In this document: positions 57,657 through 64,000 of the stretch, piece after piece
How positions within the stretch are numbered: position 1 is the first letter of the stretch
Layout: the number at the start of each line of letters is the position of its first letter
Origin: Prostheceraeus crozeri
Taxonomy: Eukaryota > Platyhelminthes > Polycladida > Euryleptidae
Reading direction: 5' to 3'
NCBI GenBank assembly: GCA_907163375.1
Contig: CAJQUW010001803.1
Coordinates: 114,461 to 178,460 of the forward strand
DNA length: 64,000 nt
Notes under the pieces: generated by a model
Seen by the model: the letters and a program-made list of their open reading frames with translations, nothing else
Database searches by the model: none
Told to the model about the DNA's origin: nothing
Program-made: the position numbers and the translations under genes

Positions 57657-57893
57657 GTGGTAGTTTCTGATCCAGGTCTATCTGACCATTCACTACTACG
57701 CTGGACCTGCTCTTTTCATCGACCTCCTATCATTTACAAGGATTTAACATTTTTCCCATGGAGCAAATTGAATGTGTCCGAACTTCGTGACAGCCTACTT
57801 TCTTCGCCTCTATGTGATGCTTCATCTTGGTCTGATGACGTAAATGAACTCGTAGCTCTATTTGAACAGACCTTCAACACAACACTCGACTAA
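57657..57893 (+). pseudogene. LINE endonuclease C-terminal remnant
   Basis: VVSDPGLSDHSLLRWTC carries the SDH motif of APE endonucleases; EQTFNTTLD runs into the insertion, whose first codon is a stop. Confidence 0.7.
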
Positions 57894-58061
57894 TCCAGGT
57901 AACCGAAAATGTTCGTCGGATAATTGTAATAATAAAATAGCCACTATGTGAGAAGATCTCTATTTGCTGGACAACGTTTCGGAAGTCACACTCCGAAACT
58001 GTGACTTCCGAAACATTGTCCAGCAAATAGAGATTTTCTCACATAGTGGCTATTTTATTAT
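57891..58061. mobile_element. 171-bp hairpin insertion in the LINE
   Basis: Flanked by the 10-bp direct duplication AACACTCGAC (57,881-57,890 and 58,062-58,071). Removing one duplicate plus the insert puts the endonuclease and RT parts back in one frame (spacing divisible by three). Two arms of about 62 bp (57,929-57,990 and 58,000-58,061) form the hairpin; a 38-bp unpaired tail is at the left. Confidence 0.85.
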
Positions 58062-60090
58062 AACACTCGACTCTCTTATCCCAGAGAAAACATCCCGACG
58101 CCGTGTACGACCCTCTAATCCATGGTTTGACTCTGATTGTCGGAAGGCAAAGAAGTGTATTCGCTATCTTGAGCGACAAGTTAAACGTACATCTGCTTCG
58201 ACTCCTGATCCAAATCTACCTTATATTCTCTGGAAAAAAGGGCTTCGTATATATCGCGCACTGCTACGTATTAAGAAATCTCTATATTGGCAAGATAAAC
58301 TGTCATCAGACATTCACAATCCCAAGTCTCTTTGGCAATCCCTTGACTGCCTCATGGCTCGAAGTCACACCCCTCCTTCCCCATCGTTGACTGCCAGTGA
58401 TTTTCATGACTATTTCAATAACAAATTATCTGCTATTCGTGATTCTATCCCATTACCTCCTTCTAGTGACGCTGACTTATCCGATGCTGCTCCATATGAT
58501 TTCCATCAGTTTCTACCAGTGTCTCCTGGTACTGTGATTTCTTTTCTGCAGAGACTTCCTAACAAGAGTTCCTCTCGTGATCCTATCAAAACCAACTTCC
58601 TCAAAGAATGCGCTGATCTTATCGCACCTTTTCTGGCTCAGCTGTTTAATATTTCTCTTTCTCTCGGAGTCTTCCCTGATCATTGGAAGAAAGCAATTGT
58701 GACACCTGTGCAGAAGAAATTAACAACTGATCAACATTCTACCAGCTCCTATCGTCCTGTTTCAAATTTACCTGTGTTGTCCAAACTACTGGAAAGGATA
58801 GTCACGTCTGAATTACGTTTGTACTCGGAGTCCAACAGTCTCCTGCCTCCAAATCAATCGGCGTACCGGTCAGGCTATTCCACGGAAAGTGCCATTCTGA
58901 AACTCACTTCAGATATTTTCAACGAAATGGATGATGGAAACATCTCTGCTGTGGCAAGTTTGGACTTGACATCGGCATTTGACAATGTGAGCCATTTAAT
59001 CTTGTTACGTCGCCTCTCTTACTCATTTGGAGTGTCTGGAAATGCTCTGCAGTGGTTCACATCATTCCTGTCTGACCGTCAGCAGTGCGTGTTTTTTCGT
59101 GATGAATACACCTCTTACAGCCCAGTTATTTCTGGTGTCCCTCAGGGATCTGTTATTGGTCCTATTCTTTTCATCATGTATGTGTCTGACTTGTTAAGTG
59201 TCTCTAATAACCATCGCCTGTCTATACTTATGTATGCAGATGACATTTTATTGTATGGCTCTGATACACCAGCTAGTACTGTCGACCTATCTTCTCGTGT
59301 TTCTGCTTATATTTCTGATATAGATGAATGGCTTTCATCAAACAGTCTATGCCTCAACTCACTGAAGTCTGAGGTTATGTGGTGTAGCAGTGTGAGAAGA
59401 AGTCATCAACTACCGAGTGGCCCGATTGTGGTAGGAGATCAGGCTATCACTCCCAAACCAGTTATCAGCTGTCTCGGGGTGATGCTTGACCAACACCTTC
59501 TAATGAAAAGGCATGTTGCAAAAGTCAGCTCTACCTGTTTCTCTATTCTGAGGCAAATGAGATCAATTAGACCTTTCTTGTCCCGGCATGCCTCACGAAC
59601 TCTGGCTGAGACCTTTGTGATCAGTAGACTCAACTATTGTATTTCATACCTGTATGGTCTTTCGATGTCGTCAATCAGACAATTACAGAGGGTTCAAAAT
59701 GCAGCTGTACGTATTATTTACCGACTCAAACGTTTCGAACATATTACCCCTTATGTGCGAGAACTGAAATGGCTTCCTGTAAAAGCTCGCATTATTTTTC
59801 GAATTTCTTGTATTGTCTACAAGTCTCTATATGATGTTTCTCCCCGCTATATTACCGATCTCATAACCAAGATTTCTGAAGTCCCCAACCGTTCCCATCT
59901 TCGTTCTTCACGATCCTCTACTCTACTTATCCCAGCTGTTCGCCGTCCTACTCTTGGTGGAAGGTCGTTCTCTTCTTCATCCTCTAGAATCTGGAACTCT
60001 CTTCCTTCCTCACTCACATCCATCTCTTCCTTACGTTCTTTCAAACCTGCTTTACACAATTACTTGTATACTACTTATGTAGAATGCTAA
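58062..60090 (+). CDS. LINE reverse transcriptase (CR1/L2-like)
   Basis: About 675 codons of LINE sequence without a stop (the open frame extends left through the hairpin to 57,964). Motifs in order: WKKAIVTPVQKK, SYRPVSNLPVLSKLLERIV, QSAYRSGYSTESAIL, ASLDLTSAFDNVSH (first catalytic Asp), SGVPQGSVIGPILF, LMYADDILLYG (YADD), and the CR1/L2-type end RIWNSLPSSL...SSLRSFKPALHNYL. The palm and thumb appear intact; the endonuclease is separated by the hairpin insertion and mostly missing. It would perform target-primed reverse transcription if a full copy were active. Confidence 0.9.
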
Positions 60091-60317
60091 CTGTATCCTT
60101 CTATTTTTGTAATTTTTGCCTCTTACTCTTGATGTATGTACAGTGGCCTTGAAATCTTTTTATGATGTAACGCCACTATAATATTGTTCATGGAAATAAA
60201 TTCATGGAAATGGAAATAAAATAGATTTATCCCTTTCACACAGACTTATTATGGCAGAGCTCTGTGAGGAGATATTTCTTGACACTTCGTATCAATAAAA
60301 AATTTCGTCTTGATATT

Positions 60318-60723
60318 TGATTTGGTATATGTATAGTAATAGATGTAATATATCAGTTCATCCATATGTACATGGTTAGCTAATTCATGAATTACAATCT
60401 TGTCCTCGTGCAATTTTCTATTCACGCGTTACGCATGTTTGCTCCATTTGCTTTTCAATGAATGTCATTCTTACATCAAATATACAACTTCCTAAGCTTA
60501 CTTAAATCTAACATTAGCGGAAGTTAATGAAATTTGAATCGATTGCCATCAAAAGCAACAAAATATTAGTTTGACGATTTTTCTGGGATAATTTTCACAC
60601 GTAATATCTAACATAGTAAATGCATGAATAAATGATTTAGGCCTACTGCAATTTTGTTATTTTATCTTCATTTGATCAAGAAATGTAAAATTTGAAATTT
60701 AGTCTGAAGGGCCCTCAACTTAA
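60318..60723. repeat. Dispersed repeat, copy 2 (interrupted by piggyBac)
   Basis: Counterpart of 18,283-18,715; it stops at TTAA 60,720-60,723 where the piggyBac-type terminus begins. Confidence 0.85.
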
Positions 60724-62040
60724 CACTAGAATTACCATGGTGTCGAATTTGACACCATCCAATGTTTAGGTCATGCGTTTTGTGTAAAAAACGTATGAGT
60801 TCCATTATTGCTCTAGTGACAATTATTTATTTAACTAAAATGGCCAGATTCCGAGGTTTGGTCTACAATCATCAAACAGATTTTCACTGGGAGACGTTTG
60901 AGCCGACTTTTACCGAGGTGTCAAATTTGACTCCAGTGGATCACTACTCTTCGATACATCAGTAGTACTTTTAGTAACGAGGGAAAGCGGTGCTTGCAAG
61001 TATTCAGGCTTTCGCAGCTAGCATTTATGCATCAATACTGATCTTGAGAGATGTTTAGATATTGTACTTGCATTGTGGGATCACAAATTAAGCAGTCCAT
61101 GAATTATCAGTGCGCAGTTATTTTAGCATGGTAATTACAAAAATTGCAAGATGCACATTCATAAGACTATATAACCAGACTGACACCATACTGTGCGTCT
61201 CATGTTTTGTAATATACTTTATCTTGTGACTAGTATACTACTGCCTGTGCCATACATACCTTTCTGAGCGTGAGTAGAAGATTTGCAGCAGAGCAAGCCT
61301 ATCAACGCATGAAGAACTTGGCTTCGGACGCCTCAGGCAGTGACTATGATAGTGAAGGTGAGGACCCTGTAGCCGCTCCTGAGTCAGCCGGTAATGTGAG
61401 TTTAGCTGCGTATTCGACAGATGACAGTTCTGGCAACAACAGTGATGAAGAAAACTCCGCACCATCAACATCGATTTTCAAGTCTCCAAATGGTACGACA
61501 TGGGTCCAATGACTACTTCAAGAATTGGCCGAGCTGCATCTCACAATGTATTCACCGCAAGAACTGCTCCCGGTAATTATCCGATTCGTTCAGTTTACAA
61601 TGCTTAGCGAAGATCATCGACAGGAGGACTTTCGTTCATATAGTTGAATGCACGAAAGAAATGGCGTCTCTCAGCGGTGACAATGATTTCAACATTGACG
61701 TCAATGAATTGGAGTCTTTTATTGCTATACAATATGCTCAGGGGATATATGGCAAAAACCAACCGTTTTCATTTCTTTGGAGTGAAAAGTATGGTCCACA
61801 ATTATTCCGAGAAACAATGTCACGCAATCGATTTTATCAAATTCTCAAATATCTTCGATTTGATCGAAAGATAACACGACGATCAAGAGTTGAGTCCGAT
61901 AAATTTGCACATATACGGGAAGTTTTGAAAATTTCCGCATAAATTGCGTCGAGTCATACACTCCAAATTTCAATCTGACTGTCGACGATAAGCTGTTGCC
62001 TTTGAAGACCAGATGCAGCATGATCACATTAAGTCATTAA
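60724..62040 (+). mobile_element. piggyBac-type element, 3'-truncated
   Basis: Begins CACTAGAATTACCATGGTGT right after TTAA, with subterminal GGTGTCGAATTTGACACC (and a variant at 60,916). The transposase remnant is on the plus strand. No matching right terminus was found; coding similarity fades after about 62,040. Confidence 0.75.
61270..62040 (+). pseudogene. piggyBac transposase N-terminal half
   Basis: An acidic N-terminus (SDASGSDYDSEGEDP, typical of the family) runs to 61,512. After frameshifts the frame at 61,661-61,942 gives NELESFIAIQYAQGIYGK, LWSEKYGP and MSRNRFYQILKYLRFDRK, hallmarks of DDE_Tnp_1_7. The next frame has TPNFNLTVDDKLLPLKTRC, the region of the first catalytic Asp. The other catalytic residues are missing. 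Confidence 0.8.
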
Positions 62041-62300
62041 GTGCAGTCCTCGTATTTCATTTCTGAATAGAGGAGAACTGCGCACAGATTATTTCCCTAC
62101 TGCCGCCTGGGCGAATGACCTTCAATCAACGCGTCACTATCGATAATCACATGACAGCGAGAGGAAACGTGCAAGCAGTCCTTCATTTCATTCATGTTAC
62201 TCGCACTGCGCATCGAACGTGATTCATGTTTTGCGATACGGTTTTAGTGATAAGTCTACGACTTAGACCAAACTTTCTTAAACGACGCCTCGAGCACAGT
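62041..62300. other. No clear feature
   Basis: Possibly very degraded piggyBac sequence; nothing recognisable. Confidence 0.3.
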
Positions 62301-62304
62301 AATG

Positions 62305-62850
62305 GGAAAAAGACCGTCCCAGGACACCATAAAATTCAAAAAAATAGTATCTTTAAAAACGACATAAATTCATGAATTTGAACCCTTTTTCAGGTTTTTA
62401 AGACCTAAATTCATAAATTTAGACCATTTAAAAAGTACCATTTTTTGAAAAATCGGTATTTTTAAAAACGACATAAATTCATGAATTTGAACCCTTTTTC
62501 AGGTTATGAAGACCTAAATACATAAATTTGGGTGTTTTTAAAAATACCCAATTTTTCAAATTTTTCAAAATCTCAAATTTGAGAATTACAATTTTTCCCT
62601 TAAAATCATGACCGTTCCAGGACACCGAAAATCATAAAAGTTAAGAATCTCAAATTTGAGAATTACAATTTTCTCGCTTAAATCATGACCGTTCCAGGAC
62701 ACCGAAAAAATCATAAAAGTTAAGAAACTCAAATTTGTGATTATGACGTTTTACTCCCAAAATCATGACCGTTCCAGGACACAACATCAAAAAATTGGTA
62801 TTTGTAAAAACGTCTTTTAAATCCATTTTTCAGGTTATTAAAATATCAGA
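62305..62850. repeat. Two interleaved minisatellites
   Basis: Unit 1 (ACGACATAAATTCATGAATT...) recurs about every 109 bp at 62,354 and 62,463. Unit 2 (ACCGTTCCAGGACACCGAAA...) recurs about every 78 bp at 62,611, 62,688 and 62,768, with an early copy at 62,307. Confidence 0.85.
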
Positions 62851-62989
62851 TAACTAAAATGATGTGTCTAAAATGTTTCTTTAAAAATGGAAGATGAAAA
62901 TACAAAAGAAGCATCAGCCCCTTTATATCCGATATTGGAACAAATGGATAAAGCAAAACACAAATATAGAACGGCGTTCTCTTCTTTTC

Positions 62990-63275
62990 ATTCTTCTTTA
63001 CTTTCATAAATTACTTACATTCACTTTAAAAGTATAGTCTGAAAATACACTTGCAAAGTGAGAACGTTGTTCTCAACTTTAAATTCTTCAGCAGAACAAG
63101 GTTGAAATAAATTACTTACATTCACTTTAAAAGTATAGTCTGAAAATACACTTGCAAAGTGAGAACGTTGTTCTCAACTTTAAATTCTTCAGCAGAACAA
63201 GGTTGAAATAAATTACTTACATTCACTTTAAAAGTATAGTCTGAAAATACACTAACGACGTTCTCTGAAGTCTGA
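62990..63275. repeat. 101-bp tandem repeat
   Basis: ATAAATTACTTACATTCACT starts units at about 63,007, 63,108 and 63,209. It lies just 3' of the minus-strand ORF. Confidence 0.9.
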
Positions 63276-63293
63276 AAATACAGTTACAAAACT

Positions 63294-63953
63294 TCATAAA
63301 TTTAACTCGTCTATTTCTTGAGTTACACCAGTTCTTTTTCCCCAAATTTCATCAGAAGATTCCAACAGTCTTTTTTCTTTTTCATTTGTGAGAAAGTCCT
63401 CAATTTGGTTCAAGTGCTTTTTAACAAAATGAATACTCAATGTTGAAGTATTGAGTTTCGGGAATTCGAGAGATAGTCTATACAACTTGATTAAGAAACT
63501 AACATACGTTCTAGAAAAATAGATTTGGTGTTCATCATTCAAACATTTAATGAACTTTACAAATGAACACTTGATTAATGTTTTCAACTTACACAATACC
63601 TTACCTTGATTAATATATGAAATTAACAATCTTTGGTTACCTCTCTTTTCTGTCAAAATTAGTTTTTTCAACGAATCTATACAGGTAGGAATAGAAAAAT
63701 AGTCCACTTTCTCCGGATAAAATTCCTCCAACTCTGTATCCACAAATGAATTTGAAATAAGGTCTTTCACTTCCTTTTCTTTGTTTTTGTCAACAGTTGC
63801 TTTCTTCTTTTTCAAATTTTCTTCAATGAAGTTTACAGTCAAACCTTTAAACAGTGCTTGCTGGTCAGGAACTACTAGAGGTAAAATTGAATCGCAAAAG
63901 ATTACAAATGCTCGTTCTAGAGGTGTTGATGACATATTCCAGGATGAAGACAT
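63294..63953 (-). CDS. Unidentified 219-codon ORF
   Basis: Reads MSSSWNMSSTPLERAFVIF, a Lys/Glu-rich stretch (residues about 45-70), then LLISYINQGKVLCKLKTLI and FSRTYVSFLIKLYRLSLEFP, predicted helical. No domain I can name; the middle part faintly recalls helical modules of transposon- or phage-related DNA-binding proteins, which I do not rely on. AT-rich like its neighbours, flanked downstream by minisatellites; it may be part of another mobile element continuing beyond the window. Confidence 0.45.
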   Translation of the reverse strand: MSSSWNMSSTPLERAFVIFCDSILPLVVPDQQALFKGLTVNFIEENLKKKKATVDKNKEKEVKDLISNSFVDTELEEFYPEKVDYFSIPTCIDSLKKLILTEKRGNQRLLISYINQGKVLCKLKTLIKCSFVKFIKCLNDEHQIYFSRTYVSFLIKLYRLSLEFPKLNTSTLSIHFVKKHLNQIEDFLTNEKEKRLLESSDEIWGKRTGVTQEIDELNL

Positions 63954-64000
63954 GAAGTGATTGCAGACAAAGTCAGTCTCGTAGAACGCTCACAGAATGA

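Larger units (their letters stand above)
57651..60230 (+). mobile_element. CR1/L2-like LINE, 5'-truncated
   Basis: End of the APE endonuclease (57,657-57,890), then RT to the C-terminus, a short 3' UTR and a tail of TGGAAATAAA-type repeats (60,189-60,222), as in CR1/L2-group LINEs. A 171-bp insertion splits it at 57,891. Confidence 0.8.

Noticed and set aside
57929..58061. Hairpin reading CCGAAAC...GTCC as a hammerhead
   Set aside because: No CTGANGA-like core can be placed in either arm.
57964..58061. N-terminal codons of the long LINE ORF
   Set aside because: They lie inside the hairpin insertion and are not LINE sequence.

Overview
This window reads as AT-rich nuclear DNA of a multicellular animal. 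Multi-exon genes have GT-AG introns, CpG is not strongly depleted, the motif AGGCCTAC recurs, and the mobile elements are animal types: Penelope-like elements with GIY-YIG domains, BEL/Pao, CR1/L2-like LINE, piggyBac and animal-type CACTA. A marine invertebrate, perhaps an echinoderm or other deuterostome, is my guess. No conventional host gene could be recognised; almost every coding segment belongs to, or lies inside, a mobile element.

Layout. 0.27-3.1 kb: a compact block on the minus strand with three TATA boxes, one decayed ORF and one two-exon zinc-finger/coiled-coil gene of unknown affiliation. 3.2-4.9 kb: a large foldback repeat and G-tract repeats. 5.2-11.07 kb (minus): a CACTA/TNP2 transposase followed by a six-exon coiled-coil companion gene, with a tRNA-like gene antisense in one intron. 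11-19 kb: mostly non-coding, with a Penelope-type RT fragment and tandem repeats. 19.15-28.7 kb: a CACTA element delimited by CACTAGTCGAC-type termini and CCAAGATCTTGG-type subterminal repeats; inside are a C-terminal transposase remnant and a seven-exon BEN-like gene. 28.7-29.3 kb: a LINE fragment. 29.95-38.85 kb: a TTAA-flanked element interrupted by a 7.9 kb DNA transposon with a 4-bp duplication; that transposon carries no visible transposase but a multi-exon gene resembling DUF4806 proteins.

38.9-56.7 kb is a cluster of Penelope-like elements (PLEs) in both orientations, often as inverted pairs, with different internal deletions. One PLE is split by a decayed BEL/Pao element (49,347-54,840; target duplication GATAT). 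56.7-57.5 kb: a GTGGGTC minisatellite and a MITE. 57.65-60.23 kb: a CR1/L2-like LINE with a 171-bp hairpin insertion. 60.3-62.04 kb: a piggyBac-type remnant inserted in a dispersed repeat whose uninterrupted relative is at 18.3-18.7 kb. 62.3-64 kb: minisatellites and an unidentified 219-codon ORF.

The most interesting pattern is that DNA transposons here pair with, or consist only of, a spliced companion gene encoding a likely DNA-binding/coiled-coil protein (coiled coil in A, BEN-like in B, DUF4806-like in C), with arrays of short palindromic subterminal motifs in B and C. By analogy with plant CACTA elements (TnpD plus TnpA) these may be accessory transposition or regulatory proteins; that role is inference. 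A second theme is PLE termini that carry hammerhead-ribozyme-like folds.
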